From an uncultured bacterium (GTDB taxonomy: Bacteria > Cyanobacteriota > Vampirovibrionia > Gastranaerophilales > Gastranaerophilaceae), in the NCBI GenBank assembly GCA_902796515.1, contig CADBOZ010000034.1, positions 1 to 34,347 of the forward strand: a stretch of DNA of 34,347 nucleotides, in the 5' to 3' direction. Below are positions 6,709-14,806 of the stretch, one piece after another. Below the pieces are notes generated by a model. It was not told where the DNA came from. It saw only the letters and a list, made by a program, of their open reading frames with translations, and did no database searches. Each line of letters begins with the position of its first letter. Position 1 is the first letter of the stretch. The translations under genes and the position numbers were made by a program.

Positions 6709-8085
6709 TTAGTTTAATAATGTTTCAATTATTGTTTTTGCGGCGCGTTTACCCGCACCCATAGCGTTAATTGCCGTGGAAGCGCCAAGCGGTGCGACAT
6801 CTCCGCCTGCATAAATGCTTTCAAGCGAAGTTTCGCCTTTTTCATTTATTATAATATATCCTTTTTCGTCTGTATTTAAGGCTAAATCCTCGCATTCGGC
6901 CGAACGCTGAATAATCGGGTTCGGATTTGTTCCGAGCGAAACAATTACGCTGTCCAGAGGTAATTCAACAAATTTACCCGTTCCGATTGGTTTTCGGCGG
7001 CCGGAAGCATCGGGTTCTCCAAGCTCCATTAATTCAAATTTCATTGATTTTACATAACCGTCTTCGCCCGTTATTTCAACAGGAGCGTGTAAAAATTTAA
7101 ACTCTATGCCTTCTTCCTTAGCATGACGAATTTCTTCAAGTCTTGCGGGAAGTTCTTTTTCGGTACGTCTGTAACAGATATAAACTTGTTCATATCCTAC
7201 ACGAACGGCTGTTCTTGCGGCATCCATCGCAACATTACCGCCGCCTATTATTGCCGCTGTTTTTCCTATTTTTAAAGGTGTCGGCGTATCGGGACTTTCG
7301 GCATGCATAAGATTTACCCTTGTTAAAAATTCGTTGGCACTATATACACCGTTTAAATTTTCTCCTTTAATATTCATCATTTTAGGTAATCCTGCGCCGG
7401 ATGAAATAAATATGGCTTGATATCCGTCATCTTTCAACTGCTGCAGGGTTATTGATTTTCCGACAACGACATTTTTATAAAAATTTACGCCCATTCTTTT
7501 TAAAGACTCTATTTCTCTGTCTAAAACCTTACGCGGAAGTCTGAACGGAGGAATTCCGTACCTTAAAACACCGCCAAGTTCATGAAGTGCTTCATATACA
7601 TCAACTTCAAAACCTGCGGTTCTAAGATCTGCCGCTGCGGTCATCCCTGCACAACCGGAGCCCACTATTGCAACTTTCTTTCCGTTCGGTTTGATTTCGG
7701 GTTCTTTTGCTGATGTATTATCACCGACATATCTTTCAAGAGCGCCGATTGCAACGGAGTCGCCCTTGAGTCCCAAAATACATTTTCCTTCGCATTGTTT
7801 TTCCTGCGGGCAAACTCTTCCGCAAACAGACGGAAGCATGGAGCTTTGTCTTATAATATCACCCGCTTCTTTGAGATTATCTTCTTTGACCGCTTTTATA
7901 AAGGAAGGTATATCAATTGATACGGGACAGCCCGTTTTGCATCTTGCATTTTTACAGTTTAAACATCTGGATGCTTCCAGTTTTGCCTGCTCCTGCGTAA
8001 AATTTTCTTCTACCGCATTGAAATTTTTTCTTCTTTCAAATTTATCCTGTTCATGCGCTTTTTGTCTTTGGATAATTTCTGCCAT
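6709..8085 (-). CDS. gltA: GltD-type NADPH-dependent glutamate synthase (homotetrameric GltA)
   Basis: A 458-residue iron-sulfur flavoprotein. N-terminal cysteines are C41, C44, C49, C53 and C88, C92, C98, C102, the two-[4Fe-4S] pattern of the GltD/DPYD family. The FAD-binding GSGCAG follows at 142-147 and the NAD(P)H-binding GGGNVA at 281-286. The C-terminal FAD loop reads GGDVAPLGASTAINAMGAGKRAA. It would pass electrons from NADPH to make glutamate from glutamine/2-oxoglutarate or ammonia. The ATG at 8085 has GGAG upstream. It stands alone: no large GltB subunit and no NfnA partner is adjacent. The homologous NfnB subunit of electron-bifurcating transhydrogenase cannot be excluded from motifs, but the missing partner favours the single-subunit GltA family. 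Confidence 0.87.
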   Translation of the reverse strand: MAEIIQRQKAHEQDKFERRKNFNAVEENFTQEQAKLEASRCLNCKNARCKTGCPVSIDIPSFIKAVKEDNLKEAGDIIRQSSMLPSVCGRVCPQEKQCEGKCILGLKGDSVAIGALERYVGDNTSAKEPEIKPNGKKVAIVGSGCAGMTAAADLRTAGFEVDVYEALHELGGVLRYGIPPFRLPRKVLDREIESLKRMGVNFYKNVVVGKSITLQQLKDDGYQAIFISSGAGLPKMMNIKGENLNGVYSANEFLTRVNLMHAESPDTPTPLKIGKTAAIIGGGNVAMDAARTAVRVGYEQVYICYRRTEKELPARLEEIRHAKEEGIEFKFLHAPVEITGEDGYVKSMKFELMELGEPDASGRRKPIGTGKFVELPLDSVIVSLGTNPNPIIQRSAECEDLALNTDEKGYIIINEKGETSLESIYAGGDVAPLGASTAINAMGAGKRAAKTIIETLLN

Positions 8086-8163
8086 AATTCTGTAAGCTCC
8101 ATTCTATTTACTACTTTTGGAATGTTTTTATTGTATAATAAAAATACATTATAAGGTATTATT

Positions 8164-8967
8164 GTGAAAAAAATTAAACTTTGGATAACGGATATAGACG
8201 GAACTATTGTAAATTATGACGGAAGCTGCACCGTCAAAATGAAAAATACAATAGATAAAATTTTAAAAACCGATACAAAAATTGTCCTTGCAACGGGAAG
8301 AATGTTCATGGGGGCAAATCATGCGGCAAAAAGGTTTAATATTCCTCTTCCTGTTGTGTGTTATCAGGGTGCTGTTGTGCGGGATGAAAAAAATGTACTG
8401 TGGCAAGCTCCTGTTGACAACAAGCTTTCAAGAGAAATAATCAGGTATTTAAAAGAAAGAAACATCCATACACATGTTTATAACGATGATGTTTTATATG
8501 TTGAAGATGACAATAAAAGAATAATGGATTTGTATTGCGGCGGAAGAGGAACAACTTATGAAGTTGTCGGTTCATTTGATGAAATTAAACTGAACTGTGT
8601 TGCAAAAATCCTTGCGGTTATTGAAGATAATGACCTTATGCAAAAAACAAAAGAGGAGCTTAGCGCTAAGTATAAAAATATTTTAACAATAGTGCAGAGT
8701 TCAAGCTGTTATCTTGAAATTACGGATAAGAATGCATCAAAAGGTAATGCTTTGAAATTCCTGAAAGAATACTGGAATTTAAAAGATGAAGAAATAATGG
8801 CTTCGGGTGATCAGGATAATGACATTGATATGGTTAAAAATGCAGGTATAGGTATTTGTGTCGGGAATAACAGCAACGAGCTTAAAAAAATTGCAAAATA
8901 CCACTGCAGAAGTGTAGATAGCGACGAGCTTGTTAAATATCTTGAGGAATTTATATTATGCGAATAG
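8164..8967 (+). CDS. Cof-type HAD phosphatase (subfamily IIB)
   Basis: A 267-residue HAD enzyme. Motif I is TDIDGT (D10, D12), motif II the threonine of LATGR, motif III the lysine of NASKGNAL, and motif IV ASGDQDNDIDMV. The C2-type cap lies between motifs II and III, as in Cof/YidA sugar-phosphate or FMN phosphatases. Substrate cannot be told from sequence. The start is GTG at 8164 with AAGGT upstream; a TATAAT at 8134-8139 is a likely -10 box. The last 10 bases overlap ispF, so the two genes are coupled. Confidence 0.9.
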   Translation: MKKIKLWITDIDGTIVNYDGSCTVKMKNTIDKILKTDTKIVLATGRMFMGANHAAKRFNIPLPVVCYQGAVVRDEKNVLWQAPVDNKLSREIIRYLKERNIHTHVYNDDVLYVEDDNKRIMDLYCGGRGTTYEVVGSFDEIKLNCVAKILAVIEDNDLMQKTKEELSAKYKNILTIVQSSSCYLEITDKNASKGNALKFLKEYWNLKDEEIMASGDQDNDIDMVKNAGIGICVGNNSNELKKIAKYHCRSVDSDELVKYLEEFILCE

Positions 8968-9428
8968 GGATAGGATACGATATACATAAACTGGTTTCCG
9001 GCAGGGATTTGATACTTGGCGGTGTTAAAATACCTAATGAACTTGGCCTTTTGGGACATAGTGATGCGGATGTTTTAATTCATGCAATAATTGATGCAAT
9101 ATTTGGTGCGGCAGCACTCAGGGATATCGGATATCATTACCCTGATACGGATGAAAAATATAAAAATGCAAACAGTATGGAGCTGTTAAAAGATGCCTGT
9201 ATAAAACTCAATGATACCGGTTATAAAATCGTAAATATTGATTCAAATATAATATGTCAGAAGCCGAAGCTTGCAAAATACATTGATTTAATGCGCGAAA
9301 ATATTGCAAAAACACTCGGTATTGAAATAAATCAAATTTCAATCAAAGCTAAAACCAACGAGAATATGGATGCAACGGGAGAACTAAAGGCAATCCAGGC
9401 TCAAGCGGTTGTGCTTATTGATGATTAA
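8958..9428 (+). CDS. ispF: 2-C-methyl-D-erythritol 2,4-cyclodiphosphate synthase
   Basis: A 156-residue enzyme of the non-mevalonate (MEP) isoprenoid pathway that cyclises CDP-methylerythritol 2-phosphate to MEcPP, releasing CMP. Zn2+ ligands D8, H10 (GYDIH) and H42 fall at their standard positions. GHSDADVLIH (33-42), DIGYHYPDTD and the C-terminal KAKTNENMDATG are diagnostic. The length is exactly typical, and it acts as a homotrimer. It starts inside the end of the HAD gene (10-nt overlap). The other MEP genes are not in the window. Confidence 0.97.
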   Translation: MRIGIGYDIHKLVSGRDLILGGVKIPNELGLLGHSDADVLIHAIIDAIFGAAALRDIGYHYPDTDEKYKNANSMELLKDACIKLNDTGYKIVNIDSNIICQKPKLAKYIDLMRENIAKTLGIEINQISIKAKTNENMDATGELKAIQAQAVVLIDD

Positions 9429-9440
9429 TTTACTGAAATG

Positions 9441-9467
9441 AAAAAAACAAAGCCCCAATTGGGGCTT
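9441..9467 (-). terminator. Terminator for the leftward gene at 9506-10069
   Basis: AAGCCCC / GGGGCTT with an AATT loop (core is a perfect 16-bp palindrome AGCCCCAATTGGGGCT). On the minus strand the hairpin is followed by TTTGTTTTTTT. The plus-strand tail has no U-tract, so it mainly serves the leftward gene. Confidence 0.85.
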
Positions 9468-9505
9468 CAACGAACTATTTAATAAAGAGAATGAACTAAA
9501 TTTTG

Positions 9506-10069
9506 TTATGCAACAAGTTTTATTGTTTCATTTCTTGTTGCGCTGTCTTTTGCGGATTTTACGCTTTCAAGCTCGGCTTCTTCCTGCTGAATAATAGCTT
9601 CAAGTCTTGCTTGTTCTTCGGCAATTTCCGCATCCTTCTTTTGAATTAAAGGGGTTATCTGGTTATCTATGTATGCTTTCATTGCATCTTCATAGAATTT
9701 TGCCCATGCGGCTTCGGTATTAATTGAGCCGTCTTCATTTCTATACAATGCTGCTTCCGACGCATATCCCGATTGAGCATATTGCTCTTCCGACATTTTT
9801 TCAAACATATCTACATATGCACCTAATTTATCATCGGCGTCAATTTTTGCTTCTTCGTTGGCATGATACATAACATCAAGTGCAACTCCGTATAATTCGG
9901 GGCCGACAGAAGAGATTGCTTCCGAAGAAAAATTAACACCTTTTGAAATAACATTTGAAAAATTAGTGAACTGCTGTCTTTGAGTATTAAGTTTTAACAG
10001 CTTATACCTGTTATTGTTTATATTTTCCAGAAGGCTTAACTGCCTTACGTGAAATAAGCCGGATCCCAT
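9506..10069 (-). CDS. Helical coiled-coil protein, function unknown
   Basis: A 187-residue protein beginning MGSGLFHVRQLSLLEN. The frame also has a GTG two codons earlier, but AAGGAG abuts that codon and lies 7 nt from ATG 10069, so the ATG is the start. The N-terminal third is Asn/Leu/Gln-rich and helical, the middle contains a short polar region (about 108-122) and the C-terminal 50 residues form a Glu/Lys/Ala coiled coil. There is no signal peptide. It has its own promoter region (TATAAT at 10126-10121 on the minus strand) and terminator, so it is monocistronic. No family is recognised. Confidence 0.83.
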   Translation of the reverse strand: MGSGLFHVRQLSLLENINNNRYKLLKLNTQRQQFTNFSNVISKGVNFSSEAISSVGPELYGVALDVMYHANEEAKIDADDKLGAYVDMFEKMSEEQYAQSGYASEAALYRNEDGSINTEAAWAKFYEDAMKAYIDNQITPLIQKKDAEIAEEQARLEAIIQQEEAELESVKSAKDSATRNETIKLVA

Positions 10070-10095
10070 ATCCACACTCCTTATTAAAAATACTA

Positions 10096-10118
10096 ACTAA
10101 CCTTAATTAAACTAACCT
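10096..10118. repeat. Paired ACTAACCT direct repeat in the leader of the 9506-10069 gene
   Basis: ACTAACCT occurs at 10096-10103 and again at 10111-10118, 15 bp apart centre to centre. The pair lies between the minus-strand -10 box (10126-10121) and the Shine-Dalgarno, at and just past the expected transcription start. It could be a direct-repeat operator or an RNA leader element. Chance in AT-rich DNA is possible. Confidence 0.35.
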
Positions 10119-10171
10119 ACATTATAATAAAGTTTTATTTTTGGTATAAATTGCGTTTTTTGATAATGTTG

Positions 10172-10200
10172 TTTACATAACTTAACATTTATTTTATAGT
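10172..10200 (+). promoter_or_regulatory. Promoter of the radical SAM gene
   Basis: TTTACA (10172-10177), 17-bp spacer, TATAGT (10195-10200). Transcription would start near 10207, giving a leader of about 23 nt containing AGGT before ATG 10230. Confidence 0.65.
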
Positions 10201-10229
10201 GCAAACCTTTTTATAGTTTAATAGGTATT

Positions 10230-12026
10230 ATGATAACTGACGGTTTTTTAAATGAATACGGCAATATCTTATATAATACCGAGCGCCCCGCGAGGTATAT
10301 AGGAGATGAGTTCGGTTCGTATAATAAAGATTTTGATTTGGCCGAGGGCAGATTTTTGTTTGCTTTTCCCGATAAATATGAAATCGGAATAAGTAATTTC
10401 GGACATAAAATAATATATGATTTAATAAATAAAAAAGAAAACCTAATGTGTGACAGGTTATATGCGCCGGATAAGGACTTTCTTGAACTTCTTGAAAAAG
10501 AAAATAAACCGCTTTATGCGCTTGAATCAAAAAGAAAACCGATTGAGTTTGATATTATAGGATTTGGTTTGCAGTATGAAATGTGTTATACAACCGTCTT
10601 AAAAATGCTGGAATTATCAAATATTCCTGTTTTGGCAAAAGAAAGAACATCATCTCACCCTATTATTCTTGCGGGAGGCCCTTGTACATCAAACCCTGAA
10701 CCGATGAGCGGATTTATTGATGTTTTTGTAATCGGAGACGGCGAAGATGTAAATATTGAAGTCCTTGAAAAATACATTGAATTAAAAAATAAACTGCCGA
10801 GAGAAGAAATTATAAAAGAACTTTCAAATATCGACGGGGTATATTCACCCCTGTATCCCAAAAAAACAAATAAGAGAATTGCACGGTTAACTCTTGAAAA
10901 CCATCCGATAAATTCTCCCGTTCCTTATTTTACTTCAATACAAGACAGGGCGGTAATTGAACTAAGAAGAGGATGCGGCAGAATGTGCCGTTTTTGTCAG
11001 GCATCACATATCAATATGCCGATAAGAGAAAGAAAAAAAGATGATATAGTAAATATTACAAAGGAATACGTTAAAAATACGGGATATGATGAATATTCTT
11101 TACTCTCTTTATCTTCAAACGACCATAGCGAAATTGAAGAAATTTTAAAGGAATTGAGCTGTAACTATAAGGGTACGGGAATAAATGTTTCGCTTCCTTC
11201 TCAAAGAGCGGACAGATTTTCTCTTGAAATAGCACGTCTTGCTCAGGAAGAAAAGAAAGCAACAATTACAATAGCGCCCGAAGCCGGAACTCAAAGGATG
11301 AGAGATATTATAAATAAAAATCTTTCAGAGGAGCAAATAATTAATGCAACATTGTCCTGTATAAAAAACGGATGGAACAAAATTAAATTCTATTTTGTAA
11401 TAGGACTCCCTTTTGAAACTTATGATGACCTTAAAGGAATACCGGATTTAATTCAAAAAATTAATGCTTCATGCAGAAGTGAAGGTTTGAAATACCCTCA
11501 AATAACCTGTTCGATATCAGTATTTGTACCGAAACCGCATACTCCTTTTCAATGGGCAAGGCAAAATACTCTTGAAGAAATAAATGACAAAATTAACTAC
11601 CTCAGAGATTTAAAAGCATCAATAAAAAATGTCAGGTTTAATTTCCATAATCCCAAAATGTCGATTTTGGAAGCATTTTTTACAAGGGGCGATGATAAAA
11701 TTTCAGAATTTATATACAGATTGCATAAAGAAAATTGCTACCTTGAAAGCTGGGATGAAAATGTTAATTACGATACATATGAAAAAATTTCAAAAGAGCT
11801 TAATATTGATATCCAAAGCCTTGCGTCAAGGGAATATGGCTTTGATGAAGAATTACCGTGGGATAATATAAGTTACGGTATAAATAAAGAATACTTGCAA
11901 AATGAATATATGAAAGCAAAAGAAGCCGAAGTCACAATTCCTTGTGAAGTTAAGTGTTCAAACTGCGGAGCTTGCATGAATTTAAAGACAAAAAAAGTTA
12001 TATCAAAACAGTTTCAGGCTGTATAA
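10230..12026 (+). CDS. TIGR03960-like B12-binding-domain radical SAM protein
   Basis: A 598-residue protein. Residues about 40-235 resemble the cobalamin-binding-like N-terminal domain seen in this family (GFGLQYEMCY, LAGGPCTSNPEP, VIGDGED). The radical SAM core follows, with RRGCGRMCRFCQ carrying the [4Fe-4S] cysteines C249, C253 and C256. Family-type motifs SLPSQRAD, TIAPEAGTQRMR and YFVIGLPFET are all present. A second cysteine cluster at the C-terminus (C572, C576, C579, C582) may hold an auxiliary cluster or zinc. The reaction is unknown. In many genomes a DUF2344 protein (TIGR03936) is fused or adjacent; none is seen here. Start ATG is supported by AGGT and by a promoter 30 bp upstream. 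Confidence 0.9.
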   Translation: MITDGFLNEYGNILYNTERPARYIGDEFGSYNKDFDLAEGRFLFAFPDKYEIGISNFGHKIIYDLINKKENLMCDRLYAPDKDFLELLEKENKPLYALESKRKPIEFDIIGFGLQYEMCYTTVLKMLELSNIPVLAKERTSSHPIILAGGPCTSNPEPMSGFIDVFVIGDGEDVNIEVLEKYIELKNKLPREEIIKELSNIDGVYSPLYPKKTNKRIARLTLENHPINSPVPYFTSIQDRAVIELRRGCGRMCRFCQASHINMPIRERKKDDIVNITKEYVKNTGYDEYSLLSLSSNDHSEIEEILKELSCNYKGTGINVSLPSQRADRFSLEIARLAQEEKKATITIAPEAGTQRMRDIINKNLSEEQIINATLSCIKNGWNKIKFYFVIGLPFETYDDLKGIPDLIQKINASCRSEGLKYPQITCSISVFVPKPHTPFQWARQNTLEEINDKINYLRDLKASIKNVRFNFHNPKMSILEAFFTRGDDKISEFIYRLHKENCYLESWDENVNYDTYEKISKELNIDIQSLASREYGFDEELPWDNISYGINKEYLQNEYMKAKEAEVTIPCEVKCSNCGACMNLKTKKVISKQFQAV

Positions 12027-12027
12027 A

Positions 12028-12056
12028 TTGACACAAGCATTAAATTAACCTATAAT
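12028..12056 (+). promoter_or_regulatory. Perfect consensus sigma-70 promoter
   Basis: TTGACA (12028-12033), exactly 17 bp, TATAAT (12051-12056), starting 2 nt after the radical SAM stop codon. Transcription should start near 12063, and GGAG then lies 5 nt before ATG 12085. It is the only promoter in the window I found that matches both hexamers perfectly. Confidence 0.85.
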
Positions 12057-12084
12057 TTTTTTGTATTTTTATTTTGGAGTTTTT

Positions 12085-12591
12085 ATGAGCGATACTAAAG
12101 AAATAATAAAATGTCCTGCATGCGGCAAAGAAATGAAAAAAGTTTTTATTGAAGATAAAGGTTTTTACCTTGATATATGTGTTGACGGATGCGGCGGAAT
12201 ATTGTTTGATAATCAAGAATTTAAGCATTTTGACGAACAACACGAATCAATAGACGAAATATTAAATGCTTATTTAAATAAAGAATACAAACCTGAAGAC
12301 CAGCATGAAGAAAGAATTTGCCCCGTATGTCTGCAACCTATGGTTAAAAATTTTGCAAGCAGTCTAAAAGAAGTTCAGATTGACGAATGCTACAGCTGCG
12401 GCGCAAAATTTCTGGATTATGGCGAACTTGATAAAATAAGACAGGAATTTAAAACGGAAGGCGCAAGACAAAAAAAGTTTAATTCTGATTTTGCAAAAGA
12501 ATACGATATGATGATGCCTGAAGATGAAATAAGACCTTTAAAATATAAAAGCTTTATTACTTCAATTTTTAACAGACTTTATAACAAATAA
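12085..12591 (+). CDS. Protein with two TFIIB-type zinc-finger domains
   Basis: A 168-residue protein. The frame is open from 12061, but ATG 12085 has GGAG at ideal spacing and the expected transcription start is near 12063, so the shorter form is used. Two zf-TFIIB-like units are visible. Unit 1 has C10-x2-C13 and C32-x3-C36 with the GG-LFDNQEF helix. Unit 2 has C79-x2-C82 and C102-x2-C105 with KFLDYGEL. Each should bind one Zn2+. The C-terminal 50 residues are charged. The function is unknown; the family occurs widely in bacteria as small zinc proteins. It has a strong promoter of its own. Its last 13 bases overlap the convergent receiver gene. Confidence 0.88.
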   Translation: MSDTKEIIKCPACGKEMKKVFIEDKGFYLDICVDGCGGILFDNQEFKHFDEQHESIDEILNAYLNKEYKPEDQHEERICPVCLQPMVKNFASSLKEVQIDECYSCGAKFLDYGELDKIRQEFKTEGARQKKFNSDFAKEYDMMMPEDEIRPLKYKSFITSIFNRLYNK

Positions 12592-12938
12592 GATTTTACG
12601 GTTTTAATAAAAGCGTTTATATCTATGGGTTTTGTTAAGTAATCTTTTATTCCGAACCCCTCGGCTTTTTGTTTATCGGAATCCATAGCGCAAGCACTTG
12701 TTATAATTACGTTTGGAAATTTTATTTTATCGTCATTTAATTTTTTTAGCAGGCTGAAGCCGTCTAATTTTGGAAGTTGAATATCAAGAATAATAAGGTC
12801 ATAGTCGTTGTTCTTGATTTTTTCATAAGCTTCAAGCCCGTCAAGCGCCTTTTCGACATCAAACTTTTGATAAGTTAATATGTCATAGAACAGTTTCATA
12901 TTTAATTCATTGTCTTCAACAACCAGAATTTTTTTCAT
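12579..12938 (-). CDS. Receiver-only response regulator
   Basis: A 119-residue CheY/DivK-like receiver. Phosphoacceptor D52 (LIILDIQLPKLDG), acidic pocket E8-D9 (VVEDN), T80 (VIITSA) and K103 (YLTKPI) are all present, so it should be phosphorylatable. There is no output domain: the protein ends at the last receiver helix. It starts 2 nt after the histidine kinase stop and is third in a leftward operon whose first gene encodes a stand-alone winged-helix domain. That suggests the receiver either acts on that protein or on another target by protein-protein contact. No Shine-Dalgarno is obvious, consistent with coupling. Confidence 0.93.
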   Translation of the reverse strand: MKKILVVEDNELNMKLFYDILTYQKFDVEKALDGLEAYEKIKNNDYDLIILDIQLPKLDGFSLLKKLNDDKIKFPNVIITSACAMDSDKQKAEGFGIKDYLTKPIDINAFIKTVKSYLL

Positions 12939-12940
12939 TT

Positions 12941-14173
12941 TTAAACCAAAATATCTTTAAACTGCATTATAAAAGTCGTGCCCTTATTAACTTCGCTTTC
13001 AAGGGTAATTTTACCTTTATGAAGCTTTACCAGTTCTTTTGTAATGGTTAAACCAAGACCTGTCGAGCTTTGATTTTTTGTGTAAATATTATCCAGATGA
13101 ATAAATTTTTTAAATATTTTATTATGAAATTTTTTATCTATACCTATGCCGTTATCTTTGATTTTGAGTATATAGTCTTTTTTATCTTTGTTTGAATATA
13201 TTTCAATTTTACCGTTTTCCGGTGTAAATTTAATCGCATTTGAAAGAAGGTTATATAAAATTTGTTGAAACTTCTGATAATCGGCAAGTATTTTTCCGTC
13301 ATACTTTGAAATAAATTCAACACTGATATTTTTATTTTTGTATAGCGGTTCAAGAATACCTATAACTTCATTTATTGATTGGTGCGGCGAAATTTCCGAA
13401 GGTGAAAATTTCATTGCGTTTGCTTCAAACTTTGATAAATCTAAAATTTCATTTATCATACCAAGCAGATGAAGTCCCGAAATTTGAATATCATTGATGT
13501 ATTCTTTTTGCTTTTCGTTCAAAGAACCGAATATTTCACTGTCAAGAGCTTGAGAAAAGCCGATTATGGCATTTAGAGGCGTTCTTAATTCATGGGAAAT
13601 ATTTGCAAGGAAAAGACTTTTTGCTTTGTCCAGTTCTTTTAACTTTTTGTGCTGTGTCTTTATGATTTCATAAGCATTTTCTTTTTCAATAATTGCATCC
13701 TGAAGAGCTTTTAGTTGAAGTTTAAAAACATCATTAAGTTCATAATCCTTTATTTTATAGCTTATAATATTTACGGCTGCTCTAAAGGACGCCTTAACGG
13801 AGTCATCAGGTTTTGAATTTAAACTCAAAAGCATAAAACCGAAAACAGACTCCCTGATTTTTAATTTTATTGCAAGGGTGTATTTGCTGAAAAAATCATC
13901 CGGCTTTGTTGTAAATTCGGTAATTTCATCATCACTTTCAAGAAAATCTTCTATACGTTTTTCTTTCAGGCTGCAATCCGTAAAATTTGAATTTTTAATT
14001 GCTTTTTTTAAAGTGTAATCTGTATTTTCAAGAAAAAATATTGCAAGAGAAGATTTTTCATACAAAGATGACATCATCAAAAGTAAATCCGAATAAAAAT
14101 CTACTGATTTTACATCGCTTTTATTGATAATGTCATCGATTAAATTTAAAGTTTTGTGTAATAAATCTGTCAT
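12941..14173 (-). CDS. Cytosolic sensor histidine kinase
   Basis: A 410-residue kinase without signal or membrane segments. Residues about 22-145 look like a GAF-type sensory domain, and about 150-185 form a coiled coil. The HisKA H-box is FLANISHELRTPLNAIIGF with H194. HATPase_c then shows the N-box (QILYNLLSNAIKF), G1 (DNGIGI) and G2 (STGLGLTI). It should autophosphorylate on H194 and pass phosphate to the receiver encoded 2 nt downstream. ATG 14173 is 6 nt after the winged-helix gene stop with no clear Shine-Dalgarno. The signal is unknown and must be cytosolic or membrane-proximal via a partner. Confidence 0.92.
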   Translation of the reverse strand: MTDLLHKTLNLIDDIINKSDVKSVDFYSDLLLMMSSLYEKSSLAIFFLENTDYTLKKAIKNSNFTDCSLKEKRIEDFLESDDEITEFTTKPDDFFSKYTLAIKLKIRESVFGFMLLSLNSKPDDSVKASFRAAVNIISYKIKDYELNDVFKLQLKALQDAIIEKENAYEIIKTQHKKLKELDKAKSLFLANISHELRTPLNAIIGFSQALDSEIFGSLNEKQKEYINDIQISGLHLLGMINEILDLSKFEANAMKFSPSEISPHQSINEVIGILEPLYKNKNISVEFISKYDGKILADYQKFQQILYNLLSNAIKFTPENGKIEIYSNKDKKDYILKIKDNGIGIDKKFHNKIFKKFIHLDNIYTKNQSSTGLGLTITKELVKLHKGKITLESEVNKGTTFIMQFKDILV

Positions 14174-14179
14174 GTTTAA

Positions 14180-14677
14180 CTATATATTAAAAATATAACC
14201 GCCCTTGTCAGCATTTTGAAGAATTTCTTCGTTGATTTTTGTTCTTAAATTTTTAATATATTTGTATACATAGTCTGTAGGTAAACCGAGTAATGTTGCA
14301 AGGTCTTTGGCATATACAATTTTGCCTTTGTTCTTTGCAAAATGTTCCAGTACCGCATCTTCTCTTTTTGTAAGAGGTTTTTTGCAGGTAATTCTTTCTT
14401 TAACGGAAGAAAGAACATTCTTTTCTCCGGAGAATACTATTGTATCCTGCATATCAACGGATTTTTTAGCAATTGAGACAATCTGACTTTTTGTGTCAGC
14501 TTTTTCTTTGGAGCTGTACAGTCTTTTTTCGTTTTGCATAACGATATCTATAATATCGCTTGTTTTTTTATCTTCTTCAAGGACTTTACCGAGTCTTTTG
14601 GCATATTCTTCCAGTGTAATCTTTTCTAATGAACTCCGCCATTGTTTGATTTCTTCCTTTGTAAGGTACTGACTCAT
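14180..14677 (-). CDS. Stand-alone OmpR-type winged-helix DNA-binding protein
   Basis: A 165-residue protein, first gene of the kinase operon, with GGGGGAAG before ATG 14677. Residues 98-165 match the OmpR/PhoB trans_reg_C fold: LTKREDAVLEHFAKNKG, then VYAKDLATLLG, a recognition helix TDYVYKYIKNLRTKI, and the terminal wing DKGGYIFNI. The N-terminal 95 residues are helical and charged and lack receiver residues: there is no acidic pocket, no phosphoacceptor motif and no KP motif. This is thus the output half of a response regulator on its own polypeptide. How it senses the receiver is unknown; the helical N-terminal region is the obvious docking candidate. Confidence 0.82.
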   Translation of the reverse strand: MSQYLTKEEIKQWRSSLEKITLEEYAKRLGKVLEEDKKTSDIIDIVMQNEKRLYSSKEKADTKSQIVSIAKKSVDMQDTIVFSGEKNVLSSVKERITCKKPLTKREDAVLEHFAKNKGKIVYAKDLATLLGLPTDYVYKYIKNLRTKINEEILQNADKGGYIFNI

Positions 14678-14721
14678 TTACTTCCCCCATAAAATTTATA
14701 TCAATCTCGTTTGTTATAATT

Positions 14722-14730
14722 GTTATAGCA
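14722..14730 (-). promoter_or_regulatory. Extended -10 of the winged-helix/kinase/receiver operon
   Basis: Minus-strand TGCTATAAC (14730 down to 14722), about 45 bp before ATG 14677. No good -35 is visible. A start near 14715 would leave a leader of about 38 nt with the GGGGGAAG Shine-Dalgarno. Confidence 0.45.
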
Positions 14731-14766
14731 TAAGCCAAACCAAAAAACACAAAATATTGCATAACG

Positions 14767-14788
14767 TAACTTTTTTTTAAAAAAGTTA
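14767..14788. repeat. 22-bp inverted repeat between divergent promoters
   Basis: TAACTTTTTT and AAAAAAGTTA, ten perfectly paired bases either side of a TT centre. It lies between the leftward operon promoter (14722-14730) and the rightward TTGACA promoter (14807). It could be an operator for a dimeric regulator such as the winged-helix protein, or only a T/A-rich structure. Confidence 0.5.
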
Positions 14789-14806
14789 ATTTTATGATTT
14801 TTTCTA

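Noticed and set aside
6709-8085. NfnB subunit of the electron-bifurcating NfnAB transhydrogenase
   Set aside because: No NfnA (FAD/2Fe-2S, PyrK-like) gene is adjacent in this window; the stand-alone GltA family is the simpler call, though motifs alone do not exclude it.
10228-10530. Minus-strand ORF of about 100 codons opposite the radical SAM gene
   Set aside because: It lies entirely within a well-supported gene on the other strand, has a Tyr/His/Arg-rich composition typical of a shadow, and no Shine-Dalgarno.
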